Positions 1 to 6,414 of a stretch of 11,432 nucleotides of DNA are shown here, one piece after another; position 1 is the stretch's first letter, and each line of letters opens with the position of its first letter. Under the pieces are notes generated by a model. The model was not told the DNA's origin. It saw only the letters and a list, made by a program, of their open reading frames with translations, and made no database searches. The DNA is from an uncultured Selenomonas sp. (GTDB lineage: Bacteria > Bacillota > Negativicutes > Selenomonadales > Selenomonadaceae): the NCBI GenBank assembly GCA_937915915.1, contig CALGGN010000153.1, positions 1-11,432 of the forward strand, read 5' to 3'. The translations under genes and the position numbers were made by a program.

Positions 1-102
1 ATGCCCGAGGATGCACTGAAGAACGGCATCCATGTCAACTATACCGAGGTGCTTCGCAAAAAAAGCGAAACCATAGAAAAATTCTCAGAATTGTTCAAAT
101 AA
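1..102 (+). CDS. 3' end of an unidentified gene (partial)
   Basis: The frame is open from the left edge and ends in TAA at 100-102. It encodes 33 residues, charged and helical in character, ending in KFSELFK. The window happens to begin with an ATG codon, so I cannot tell whether this is a complete tiny ORF or, more likely, the C-terminus of a longer protein that starts outside the window. The next gene starts 27 bases downstream with its own ribosome binding site and no terminator lies between them, so the two are probably co-transcribed. I do not recognise the family. Confidence 0.45.
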   Translation: MPEDALKNGIHVNYTEVLRKKSETIEKFSELFK

Positions 103-129
103 AGCCGCCTCGATGAAAGGAGAGAAAGT

Positions 130-690
130 ATGATGTTCACGAAAAAATCTGTGTGGAGTGTTTTCCTTGCCGTCATGCTCGTGTTGACAGGGGGGTGCAG
201 CTACAGTTTCAGCCAAAGCACGGAAACATCGGTTGGTGTTGATGCGGACGGCAAAATTGATGCGAATGCCACGACCTCAGTTTACACAGAACGTGTAGAA
301 AACGGCAAGACGGTCAACCACCACGCATCGGCATCCGTGGGCCGCAAAGGTGCGTCCGCCGGTGCAGAGCAAGCGGCCTCGTCTCATTCAGAAGAAGGCA
401 TAGCCTTCACCGTTGAGGATGCAGATCTGCGGAAGGGCGAAGCCGAAATTGTCGGGTACTTCATAAACGATGGTCCCAAACCGATCAAACTTGGAAAGGT
501 ATATCTGTCCTTCACGTTCTACGACGAGAAAGGGAAAAAAATCTGGGAGGATGAGACTGTCGTCGAGAATTTTAACCTCGTTGTCAATTCCGGGGAAAAG
601 GCACCGGCGGATTTCGTCATCACGAATCCCCAAGCTCCCTTCTTCGATGGTTCATTCGATTTGAAATACCATATGGAGTATAGTAAATAA
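130..690 (+). CDS. small predicted lipoprotein of unknown function
   Basis: This 186-residue protein starts with a lysine pair, a hydrophobic stretch at residues 8-20 and the sequence LTGGC with Cys23. That is an acceptable, though not perfect, lipobox for signal peptidase II, so the protein is probably a lipid-anchored envelope protein. Residues 25-90 are low-complexity, rich in Ser, Thr, Ala and Glu, and look like a linker. Residues 92-186 alternate hydrophobic and polar residues in a beta-sandwich style, with phrases such as VGYFINDG and VYLSFTFYDEKGKKIW. These recall immunoglobulin-like domains of the FxLYD/SLAP type seen in Firmicute envelope proteins. That resemblance is from memory and weak. 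The ribosome binding site GAAAGGAGAG at 115-124 supports the ATG at 130; a second ATG follows directly at 133. Its ligand or partner is unknown. Confidence 0.8.
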   Translation: MMFTKKSVWSVFLAVMLVLTGGCSYSFSQSTETSVGVDADGKIDANATTSVYTERVENGKTVNHHASASVGRKGASAGAEQAASSHSEEGIAFTVEDADLRKGEAEIVGYFINDGPKPIKLGKVYLSFTFYDEKGKKIWEDETVVENFNLVVNSGEKAPADFVITNPQAPFFDGSFDLKYHMEYSK

Positions 691-696
691 ATCAAA

Positions 697-726
697 CAAA
701 ATTATTTTATAATATTATAAATTTTG
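697..726. repeat. AT-rich palindrome between lipoprotein gene and ncRNA promoter
   Basis: A perfect 16-bp palindrome, TTTATAATATTATAAA, occupies 706-721. It is flanked by CAAAATT (697-703) and AATTTTG (720-726), which are also complementary. It could form the terminator hairpin of the lipoprotein gene, or be an operator for the promoter whose -10 lies at 728-733. The sequence alone does not separate these readings. Confidence 0.5.
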
Positions 727-733
727 TTATAAT
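704..733 (+). promoter_or_regulatory. extended -10 promoter for the structured RNA
   Basis: TGTTATAAT at 725-733 is a perfect extended -10 element (TGnTATAAT). The -35 region, around 704-710, is only AT-rich and matches poorly, which is common for extended -10 promoters. Transcription would start near 740-741, exactly where the first base of the predicted closing helix of the RNA lies. Confidence 0.55.
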
Positions 734-739
734 ATACAT

Positions 740-1085
740 AGCGAACCTACGGGAACTGCACTTTAGAAAGGTTGAGCCGAGAAAAGAGCCTCGTTTCTAC
801 GTATTCGAGGAGACATCATCCTTTGGCTCGTAAAAATGTTCAAGGTTGGCGTAGGGTATCTCGCACAGCGGCAGAGCCGCCTATTTGAAAACAGCAAAGC
901 ATAAACACGTATTCCCAAATAGCGAAAGCCTATGGGATAGAGGGCGTAGTGCTGCGCCCAGTTGTAGTAGTTGCTGCGTAGACCGCTTGCTTGGTTGAGG
1001 GTTCGCCCGATACTCGGTTTGTCGCGAGTAGTTAATGAGCAACAAAGTTTATTAAACAATTTAACATTATTTGTTGAGTTTGTTT
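740..1085 (+). ncRNA. candidate structured non-coding RNA, family unknown
   Basis: No convincing protein is encoded here, but the sequence is full of perfect local hairpins. These are 789-793/806-810 (CCTCG), 868-872/876-880 (GCGGC, 3-base loop), 881-887/916-922 (CTATTTG), 930-933/937-940 (CTAT), 942-946/955-959 (GGGCG) and 1011-1016/1025-1030 (TACTCG). Longer pairings enclose them: 773-780/823-830 around GAGCC/GGCTC, 754-757/960-963, and 748-751/977-980. A 7-bp helix joins the predicted 5' end, GCGAACC at 741-747, to GGTTCGC at 1000-1006. That helix competes with a small GGG-TTCG-CCC hairpin at 999-1008. The nested order is consistent with one multibranched fold of about 290 bases, followed by an AT-rich tail. 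Known RNAs I compared from memory (RNase P, tmRNA, SRP, 6S, T-box, cobalamin riboswitch) lack matching signature sequences. The 3' part, a GGGTTCGCCC hairpin followed by GAGTAGTTAATGAGC, faintly recalls guide-RNA scaffolds at the ends of IS605/TnpB elements, but no tnpB is present. Strand is chosen by the promoter. The 3' end is uncertain. Confidence 0.55.
1040..1085 (+). terminator. possible weak terminator of the structured RNA
   Basis: CAACAAA at 1040-1046 can pair with TTTGTTG at 1070-1076, enclosing a smaller GTTT/AAAC repeat, and a T-rich stretch (AGTTTGTTTAT) follows. The stem is AT-rich and the T-run is interrupted, so this is only a plausible 3' end. The rest of the gap, to 1142, holds nothing I can name beyond a short imperfect repeat CGTTG/CAACG near 1106-1133. 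Confidence 0.25.
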
Positions 1086-1142
1086 ATAAATACAGCATGA
1101 CCGGACGTTGAAATTCCTCCCTTAGTGGCAACGTGAACTGGT

Positions 1143-1379
1143 TCATTTGCTATTCACCGCCCAGTTTGAAAAAGCAAACGGCACATTGTCCGGTGTGGTA
1201 TAGGTGCTATACAAGTTTCTGTCCTTAATCTGCATACCAATCAATTCGTCACCGCTCTTGTCAGTGTACTTCACCACCGCCGAGCGCACACTTGCGCCTT
1301 CCCGTTCCACATCCGTCAGCCCCACCCACTGATCGGGATAGGTTTCCGCTATCTCTTTCCACGTCATGCGCTTTCCCAT
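1143..1379 (-). CDS. small conserved protein of unknown function (78 aa)
   Basis: The protein begins MGKRMTWKEIAETYPDQWVG and contains SAVVKYTDKSGDELIGMQ and a C-terminal NLYSTYTTPDNVPFAF. I recognise this pattern from memory as a small, soluble, uncharacterised protein family spread through Firmicutes and Negativicutes. I believe it is often found near retropepsin-like aspartyl protease genes, but none is visible here. The start at 1379 is supported by AGGAAGG seven bases upstream. An alternative internal Met at residue 5 has no such site. A consensus-quality promoter lies immediately upstream and there is no partner gene in the same direction, so it is probably monocistronic. It has no signal peptide or membrane segment. 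Function is unknown. Confidence 0.8.
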   Translation of the reverse strand: MGKRMTWKEIAETYPDQWVGLTDVEREGASVRSAVVKYTDKSGDELIGMQIKDRNLYSTYTTPDNVPFAFSNWAVNSK

Positions 1380-1392
1380 GGCTCATCCTTCC

Positions 1393-1420
1393 TTTCGCAA
1401 AAATTCACACATCTTATAAT
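1393..1420 (+). promoter_or_regulatory. probable promoter of the FhaC-like remnant
   Basis: A perfect TATAAT lies at 1415-1420, with only a poor -35 (TTTCGC, 1393-1398, 16-base spacer). Transcription would begin near 1427 and reach the strong ribosome binding site AGGAGG at 1460-1465, ahead of the ATG at 1471. It overlaps the minus-strand promoter. Confidence 0.4.
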
Positions 1421-1423
1421 TTT

Positions 1424-1452
1424 ATCATAGCTTGTTTGCCTTTGACTGTCAA
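1424..1452 (-). promoter_or_regulatory. strong sigma-70-type promoter of the 78-aa gene
   Basis: Read on the minus strand, TTGACA (1447-1452) is separated by exactly 17 bases from TATGAT (1424-1429), giving a start near 1417. The -35 lies within an 11-base palindrome, TTGACTGTCAA (1442-1452), which could be an operator half-site pair. Confidence 0.7.
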
Positions 1453-1470
1453 TCAAAACAGGAGGTATCC

Positions 1471-1889
1471 ATGAACCGTACATACAGATCCATTGGCGCA
1501 GCAATCCTCTTTTCCACTTGGGGATGAACGGATTATCCCGCGGGAAAAACTTCACCCTCAGCTACCGGGCAGGACTTCACACAGGCCCCCTTGTCCCGGA
1601 CTCCGAGGCAGCCGAGGAACTTGGCCGGCTCGGAGACACCACGGGGCGCTTTACCAAGGGAACACTCGACCTGACCGCAGTGCAGGGGCTTGGCAGGGAT
1701 TTCGACATGCTGCTGAAACTCTCCGGGCAAAAAGCGGGCAGCAATCTGGACAGCTCCGAGCATATCTACCTGGGCGGTGCCCACGGCGTAAGAGCCTATC
1801 CCCAAGGGGAAGCCTCCGGCGACGAGCTCATGAGCCGGGACGCCGCAAGCCGCCAGAGAATCTGGTTCATGGCGGGGAAGATGTTTTGA
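1471..1889 (+). pseudogene. decayed ShlB/FhaC/HecB-type outer-membrane transporter gene
   Basis: Members of this family (TpsB, Omp85 superfamily) are outer-membrane beta-barrels that secrete and activate large TpsA exoproteins such as hemagglutinins and hemolysins. Normal length is about 550 residues. Here a strong ribosome binding site (AGGAGG, 1460-1465) and ATG at 1471 lead into a signal-peptide-like start, MNRTYRSIGAAILFSTWG, that stops at 1525-1527. From about 1500 another frame carries clear barrel sequence, including LSRGKNFTLSYRAG and the family hallmark LGGAHGVRAYPQGEASGDE at about 1768-1826. Immediately after it come SRQRIWFMAGKMF and the stop. This ending has the aromatic C-terminal residue expected of a last barrel strand, so the strands between were probably deleted. 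The POTRA domains and the first barrel half are missing as well. The reading frame jump and at least two deletions make this non-functional. No TpsA partner is visible. Confidence 0.8.
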
Positions 1890-1897
1890 GAAAATCA

Positions 1898-1924
1898 GGG
1901 GGCGGATGCACGCCCCCTTTTTTT
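1898..1924 (+). terminator. rho-independent terminator
   Basis: A perfect 7-bp GC stem, GGGGGCG (1898-1904) with CGCCCCC (1911-1917), has a 6-base loop and is followed by seven T residues. It sits just behind the stop of the FhaC-like remnant, so it is probably that gene's original terminator and insulates the downstream operon. Confidence 0.9.
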
Positions 1925-1964
1925 CTCCCGAAGAGGCGCCGCTGTTTCGGGATGCGGCGGTGAC

Positions 1965-1993
1965 TTGACTTCTTTCCGGCGATGTGGGAAAAT
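1965..1993 (+). promoter_or_regulatory. probable promoter of the sensing operon
   Basis: TTGACT at 1965-1970 is followed after 17 bases by GAAAAT at 1988-1993, which matches the -10 consensus at four of six bases. The position, between the upstream terminator and the ribosome binding site at 2020-2026, fits a promoter for the four-gene operon. No clear operator is visible. Confidence 0.45.
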
Positions 1994-2035
1994 CATGGCA
2001 ACGCTTGAAGATCGCAGGGAAGGAGGGAGCCTGTC

Positions 2036-3007
2036 ATGGAGAAGCAGGAACGGTATTTTCTCTACCTCATGTTGAGCCTTGCGGTTTTGGGGCTTTTCTG
2101 CTATGGGCTGTACTACCTGTCCAGCGTGGATTATTCGGCGCGGCAGAATGAGCATCGCAGGAAGCTGGGGGCGGTCTATATGACGCTCAACAATCCCTTT
2201 TATGAGGTCATTGACGAGGAAATCCGCACGGAGGTGGAAAATCACGGGGATGTCCTCCTCAGCCGGGATCCTGTGCTGTCCGTGAAGCGGCAGACGGAAA
2301 TCATCCGGGAGCTGGTGGAGAGCGGCGTGGAGATCATCTTTGTGAATCCCGTGGACTGGGAGCACATGGAGCCTGCGCTGGAGGTCGCGCACAACGCCCA
2401 TGTGCCCGTGATCGCGATTGATACGAGTGTGCAGGATGACCGCTATGTGACGGCGACCATCGTGTCGGACAATTATCTGGCAGGGCAGCAGTGCGCGCGG
2501 CATCTGGTGGAACATTCGGAGGGCGGAAAGGTCGCGCTGCTCAAGCATTCGCAGGCGCGGTCCTCCGTGGACCGCATGGCGGGATTTTGTGATTTCCTTG
2601 GGGCGTACCCTGATTTTGTGATCGTGGACGAGGAGGAATGTCTGGGGCAGCTGGAGCTTGCCATGCCCGCGATGCAGCGTATGCTGGAGCGCCATCCCGA
2701 GATCGATGTGGTCATGGCCCTCAATGATCCCGCGGCGATGGGGGCGATAGCGGCGCTGCGCGCATCCGGGCGCCTCGCGGATGTGCGTGTGTACGGTGTG
2801 GACGGCGTCCCGGAGACGAAGGAGATGATCGCGGAGGGGCATATGACGGCAACCGCAGGGCAGTCTCCGCGCAGGCTGGGGCAGCTGGCGGCAAGGGCGG
2901 CTTATCAGCTCTTGGAGGGACGGGAGCCGGGGCGCCTGACCCGGATCCCGACACATCTTTTGACCAAGGAAAATCTGCAGGGCAAGAGCTTGGAGGGATG
3001 GGACTGA
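2036..3007 (+). CDS. membrane-anchored RbsB-like (type I) sugar-binding protein
   Basis: This 323-residue protein starts with a short charged stretch and one hydrophobic segment at about residues 7-29. No lipobox or convincing cleavage site follows, so it is probably tethered to the inner membrane with its binding domain in the periplasm. Residues 42-310 follow the type I periplasmic binding fold of the RbsB/MglB class (Peripl_BP_4 type): GAVYMTLNNPFYEVIDEEIR, then VEIIFVNPVDW, VPVIAIDT, VVMALNDPAAMGAIAALRA and VYGVDGVPETKEMI. Such proteins bind monosaccharides or related ligands, and in sensor operons they pass ligand status to a kinase. AAGGAGG at 2020-2026 supports the ATG. The stop overlaps the start of the kinase gene (TGATG), so the two are translationally coupled. 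No permease or ATPase follows, which points to sensing rather than transport. The ligand cannot be read from the sequence. Confidence 0.88.
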   Translation: MEKQERYFLYLMLSLAVLGLFCYGLYYLSSVDYSARQNEHRRKLGAVYMTLNNPFYEVIDEEIRTEVENHGDVLLSRDPVLSVKRQTEIIRELVESGVEIIFVNPVDWEHMEPALEVAHNAHVPVIAIDTSVQDDRYVTATIVSDNYLAGQQCARHLVEHSEGGKVALLKHSQARSSVDRMAGFCDFLGAYPDFVIVDEEECLGQLELAMPAMQRMLERHPEIDVVMALNDPAAMGAIAALRASGRLADVRVYGVDGVPETKEMIAEGHMTATAGQSPRRLGQLAARAAYQLLEGREPGRLTRIPTHLLTKENLQGKSLEGWD

Positions 3008-4380
3008 TGGCAGAACCGGAACAGGCTGCTCTGAGAAGTGATGCCTCCGCACGGGCGGGGCTCCATGAGCTGCTCTATGTATACAATGGGCTGGTGGTCG
3101 TCCTGTTGGCGGGCTTTATGGGCATCACCCAGGAAAAAGTGGTGAGCTCCATGACGGCGCGCGCCTTTCTGGAAAGCTTGCCCGCCGTGCCGCTGCCGCC
3201 TGTTTGGGGCGTGCTCTTTTCCATCGGCGCCTTTGGCACGCTCTTTTTCCTTGGCTGGCTCTATCGGCAGCAGGCGAAAAAGGCGTTGCGCCTCTGGCGC
3301 TATGGGCTGATGCTCGGCGAGATCAGCATCTGCATGCTGCTCATGTGGAGCCTGAACCTTGCCTATGACGGTGTCGTGCTGCTGGTGGTGGCGGATCTTC
3401 TGCACGGCTATGAGGGGCGGCACACCCGCTTCATTCTGCTGCTGGCCATGTCGGGGCTGTATTTCATCGCGAACTACTGGCTCATGGCGTCGCAGCTCCA
3501 CGCGGTCCCCATAGAAGCCTACATTTCCTATTATAATGCATCGGCGCAGGCAGCGCTGAAATCCCTGCTCAATATTTTCACCTCCCTCAATATCATCTTG
3601 TTCGTCCTGTATGCTGTGGTGCTGGTGCAGAGCACGCATCGGGAAAATGAGCGCATCCAGAGCCTCAACGCGCAGCTCCATGACGCGAACCAGCGGCTGA
3701 TGGCATATGCGCTGGAAGCGGAGCATATGGCGGAGACACGGGAGCGCAACCGTCTGGCGCGGGAAATCCACGATACCCTCGGCCATGCGCTTACGGGCAT
3801 CGCGGCGGGACTGGATGCCTGCATGATGACGATGGAGACGGCGCCGGAGTTCACGAAGAAGCAGCTTGCGAAGATACGGGAGACAGCGCTTCGGGGCATC
3901 AAGGATGTGCGGCGTTCCGTGAAAAAGCTGCGTCCCGATGATTTGGAACGGCTTTCCCTCAGGGAGGCGCTGTTCAAGATGACGGAGGAATTCATGGCAT
4001 CCTCCGGCATGGAGATATCCTATACCATTACGGGATGGCCGGAGCAGATGCGGGAGGACGAGGAGGAAGTCGTCTACCGCATCGTGCAGGAGAGCGTCAC
4101 GAACGCGAATCGCCACGGCCATGCGCGGCATGTGGAGATCACGGTCAGCGCGGATGAGGAATGGATGCGCATCGTGATCGCCGACGACGGCATAGGATGC
4201 GAGCATGTGAAGAAGGGCTTCGGGCTGCGGCATATGCAGGAACGGCTGGAGCTTTTGAAGGGGACGCTGAACTACTGGAGCGACGGAGGCTTTATTTTGG
4301 AAGTCGCGATTCCGATGCATCAGCCCATGGTGGCAGAACAGGGGGAAGAGCCGTATGATTCGAGTGATGATCGCGGATGA
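3007..4380 (+). CDS. NarL-type sensor histidine kinase with multi-pass membrane domain
   Basis: I place the start at the ATG at 3007, which overlaps the preceding stop as TGATG and has GGAGG ten bases upstream. The earlier ATG at 2998 has no space for a ribosome binding site. From 3007 the protein has 457 residues. The N-terminal half has about five or six hydrophobic helices (roughly 23-41, 66-86, 98-118, 121-132, 142-161, 186-207). A coiled-coil linker follows, then a HisKA_3 dimerisation domain with the phospho-accepting His255 in REIHDTLGH. The HATPase_c domain shows an N-box (QESVTNANRHGHA, from 361), a G1 box (DDGIG, 393-397) and a G2 box (GFGLRHMQER, from 404). It should autophosphorylate and pass phosphate to the regulator encoded next, whose start it overlaps by 26 bases. 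It lacks a large extracellular loop or PAS domain, so the ligand signal probably comes from a neighbouring binding protein through membrane helices; this is inference. Confidence 0.93.
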   Translation: MAEPEQAALRSDASARAGLHELLYVYNGLVVVLLAGFMGITQEKVVSSMTARAFLESLPAVPLPPVWGVLFSIGAFGTLFFLGWLYRQQAKKALRLWRYGLMLGEISICMLLMWSLNLAYDGVVLLVVADLLHGYEGRHTRFILLLAMSGLYFIANYWLMASQLHAVPIEAYISYYNASAQAALKSLLNIFTSLNIILFVLYAVVLVQSTHRENERIQSLNAQLHDANQRLMAYALEAEHMAETRERNRLAREIHDTLGHALTGIAAGLDACMMTMETAPEFTKKQLAKIRETALRGIKDVRRSVKKLRPDDLERLSLREALFKMTEEFMASSGMEISYTITGWPEQMREDEEEVVYRIVQESVTNANRHGHARHVEITVSADEEWMRIVIADDGIGCEHVKKGFGLRHMQERLELLKGTLNYWSDGGFILEVAIPMHQPMVAEQGEEPYDSSDDRG

Positions 4381-5029
4381 TCAGGAGCTGATACGAGACA
4401 GCCTGAAGGTCGTTCTGGACATGAACCCCGATATGGAGGTCACGGCAGTCGTGGAGAATGGGAAACAGGTTCTGGAGCGTCTTCGCAAGGGGCAGCCGGA
4501 CGTGATTCTCATGGACGTGCGCATGCCCGAGATGGACGGGGTACAGTGCACCAAGGCGGTCAAGGAGCTTTATCCGGGCGTGAGCATCATCATACTGACG
4601 ACCTTCGACGATGATGAGTATGTCTACAATGCCTTGAAATACGGTGCCAGCGGATATCTCCTGAAGGGCGTTTCGGTGCAGGAGCTTTCCGCCGCCATCC
4701 GCAAGGTCGTTTCGGGCGGCACGATTCTGAATCCCGATGTGGTGGGGAAGGTTGTGAAGCTTTTTTCCCGGATGGCGCAATCCAATATGGCTGCGGAGAC
4801 AGCGCCTGTGCCGGCGGATTTCACGCGCACGGAGCGCAAGGTGGCCTGCCTGGTCGGCAGGGGGCTTTCCAATAAGGAAATCGCGGAGAAGCTCTTTCTG
4901 TCCGAGGGGACGGTGCGGAACAATCTGAGCGCCGCGCTGAGCAAGCTGGATCTCAGGGACCGCACGCAGCTTGCGATCTGGGCGGTGCAGACCGGGCTTG
5001 CGGCAAGCTCTGCGGAGGAACTGCCATGA
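4355..5029 (+). CDS. NarL/FixJ-family response regulator
   Basis: This 224-residue, two-domain protein has an N-terminal receiver with the acidic pair Asp8-Asp9, phosphorylation site Asp54 in ILMDVRMPEMDG, Thr82/Thr83 and Lys104 in GYLLKG. A linker follows, then a LuxR-type helix-turn-helix at about residues 155-212 (FTRTERKVACLVGRGLSNKE, EGTVRNNLSAALSKL). It is the expected partner of the kinase encoded just upstream and acts as a cytoplasmic DNA-binding regulator. The start ATG at 4355 lies inside the end of the kinase gene behind GGGGGAAGAG, and its stop overlaps the next start as ATGA. Its target genes are not identifiable here. No permease operon lies nearby, so targets may be elsewhere or the operon itself. 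Confidence 0.95.
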   Translation: MIRVMIADDQELIRDSLKVVLDMNPDMEVTAVVENGKQVLERLRKGQPDVILMDVRMPEMDGVQCTKAVKELYPGVSIIILTTFDDDEYVYNALKYGASGYLLKGVSVQELSAAIRKVVSGGTILNPDVVGKVVKLFSRMAQSNMAAETAPVPADFTRTERKVACLVGRGLSNKEIAEKLFLSEGTVRNNLSAALSKLDLRDRTQLAIWAVQTGLAASSAEELP

Positions 5030-6333
5030 AAGAGAAATTCGGACAGTGGAGGGGCATCTGGCTGCTGCTGTTCCTGTTTTTCCTGATCTTTGTGCTGCGC
5101 AGCTACGCCGTGCAGCCTGTGACGCTGAAGGTGGGGCTTTTTTCGGGCAGCGTGTGGGGCGTGCCTGCGGGAGATTCCTATACGGTGGCGGATGCGGCGA
5201 TCGAGGCATTTGAGCGGGCGCATCCGAATGTGCGCGTGAAATATGTCAGCGGCATCCAGCGAAGCGATTATTCGGAGTGGCTGGCAGAGCAGGTGCTCAA
5301 AGGGGAGGAGCCGGATGTCTTTCTCATCCTTCCCGATGATTTCGCTCTCTATGCGTCCATGGGAGCTTTGGTGGATTTGCGGCCCTGGATACGCACGGAC
5401 GGGGAGTTCCGGCCGACTGCCTACTATCCTGCGGCTTATTCCTACGGCCAGCACGGCGCGGCGCAGATGGCGCTGCCCATGGAGAGCATGCCGGTCCTGA
5501 TGTTCGTGAACAAGACGCTGCTGGCAGACGAGGGAATCCCGATGCCGGACAGTGACTGGACGTGGCAGGATTTCTTGGCAATCTGCCGCCAAGTCACGAG
5601 GGATCGGGATGGGGACGGTGTGCTGGATCAGTTCGGCTGCTATGATCTTTCGTGGCAGCAGGCAGCGATGACGAATGGTGTGGTGCAGCTTTTCCGCGAG
5701 GATGGCAGGAGTTCTTATTTCGCCAGCCCGCGCATGGAGGAGACGGTGCGCTTCATGATGGAGCTTCATGCGCTGGAGGGCGGCAGGGAGGTCACGGCAA
5801 AGGACTTCGACATGGGGCATGTGGCGTTCCGGCCTTTTACTTTTGCTGAGTATCGGACCTATAAGCCCTACCCCTGGCGCATCAAGAAATACTCGGGCTT
5901 CGAGTGGGACTGCATCAAGCTGCCCGCCGGCCCGTCGGGCAACAACCAGACCTTCCTGGGGACGCTCCTTGCGGGCATCAGTCCGCGCACACGGCATCGG
6001 GATCTGGCGTGGGAATTCCTGAAAACCCTTTGCTACGACAAAGGCGTGCAGCAGCTCATCGTGCAGAAGTCGCAAGGGCTGCCTGCGCGCAAGGACATCT
6101 TGGATTCGGAGGAGTCCGGACGGGTGTTCCGGCAGGACGCAGGCGGCGAGCAAATGAATCTTCAGGTCGTGAGCGAGGTCATGGCGGAAGCGGTGGAACA
6201 GCCGCGCTTTGAACGGCAGGACGTGATGTTCTTTGCGGATGCGGAACTTCGGAAGATCATCAACGGGACGGTTCCTTACAACAATGCGTTGAATAAGCTG
6301 CAAAAGGAAGTCAATGCTTATTTGCAGTATTGA
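5026..6333 (+). CDS. extracellular solute-binding protein, family 1 (UgpB/MalE-like)
   Basis: This 435-residue protein has an N-terminal hydrophobic segment at residues 11-24. A possible signal peptidase I site follows after RSYA (residues 25-28). There is no cysteine for lipid attachment, so it is either secreted to the periplasm or membrane-tethered. The body follows the type II binding-protein fold of carbohydrate ABC transporters: AFERAHPNVRVKYVSG, LKGEEPDVFLILPDD, GALVDLRPWI, ALPMESMPVLMFVNKTLLAD, DWTWQDFLAICRQVTRDRDG, and late HRDLAWEFLKTL. Relatives bind oligosaccharides, polyols or glycerol phosphate. GGAGG at 5014-5018 and the ATGA overlap with the regulator stop make it the last gene of the coupled operon. 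Co-expression with a two-component system and the absence of a permease or ATPase gene suggest a sensory or accessory role. Its substrate is unknown. No clear terminator follows. Confidence 0.9.
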   Translation: MKEKFGQWRGIWLLLFLFFLIFVLRSYAVQPVTLKVGLFSGSVWGVPAGDSYTVADAAIEAFERAHPNVRVKYVSGIQRSDYSEWLAEQVLKGEEPDVFLILPDDFALYASMGALVDLRPWIRTDGEFRPTAYYPAAYSYGQHGAAQMALPMESMPVLMFVNKTLLADEGIPMPDSDWTWQDFLAICRQVTRDRDGDGVLDQFGCYDLSWQQAAMTNGVVQLFREDGRSSYFASPRMEETVRFMMELHALEGGREVTAKDFDMGHVAFRPFTFAEYRTYKPYPWRIKKYSGFEWDCIKLPAGPSGNNQTFLGTLLAGISPRTRHRDLAWEFLKTLCYDKGVQQLIVQKSQGLPARKDILDSEESGRVFRQDAGGEQMNLQVVSEVMAEAVEQPRFERQDVMFFADAELRKIINGTVPYNNALNKLQKEVNAYLQY

Positions 6334-6410
6334 CGAAATGAATGGGAAAAGTTAAACTATACATATAAGAACGCGTGTTTCGGATAAAACAGAATAAGAC
6401 TTCATAAAAG

Positions 6411-6414
6411 CTAA
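6411..6414 (+). repeat. target site duplication CTAA, left copy
   Basis: CTAA directly precedes the MITE and is repeated at 6575-6578 directly after it. Four-base YTAR duplications are typical of the IS5 subgroup of insertion sequences. Confidence 0.7.

Noticed and set aside
763..1059. 98-codon minus-strand open frame across the structured RNA
   Set aside because: It has no ribosome binding site that I can see, an unusual composition rich in Arg, Tyr and Cys, and no recognisable domain. The many perfect hairpins explain the sequence better.
1895..6303. Long minus-strand open frames (up to 559 codons) opposite the sensing operon
   Set aside because: They lie fully antisense to clearly identified genes and are rich in His, Arg and Pro, as expected for the complement of GC-rich coding sequence. 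They lack start signals.
2036..6333. Reading the operon as an ABC sugar transporter
   Set aside because: Two binding proteins are present, but no membrane permease or ABC ATPase is encoded. The middle genes are a kinase and a response regulator.
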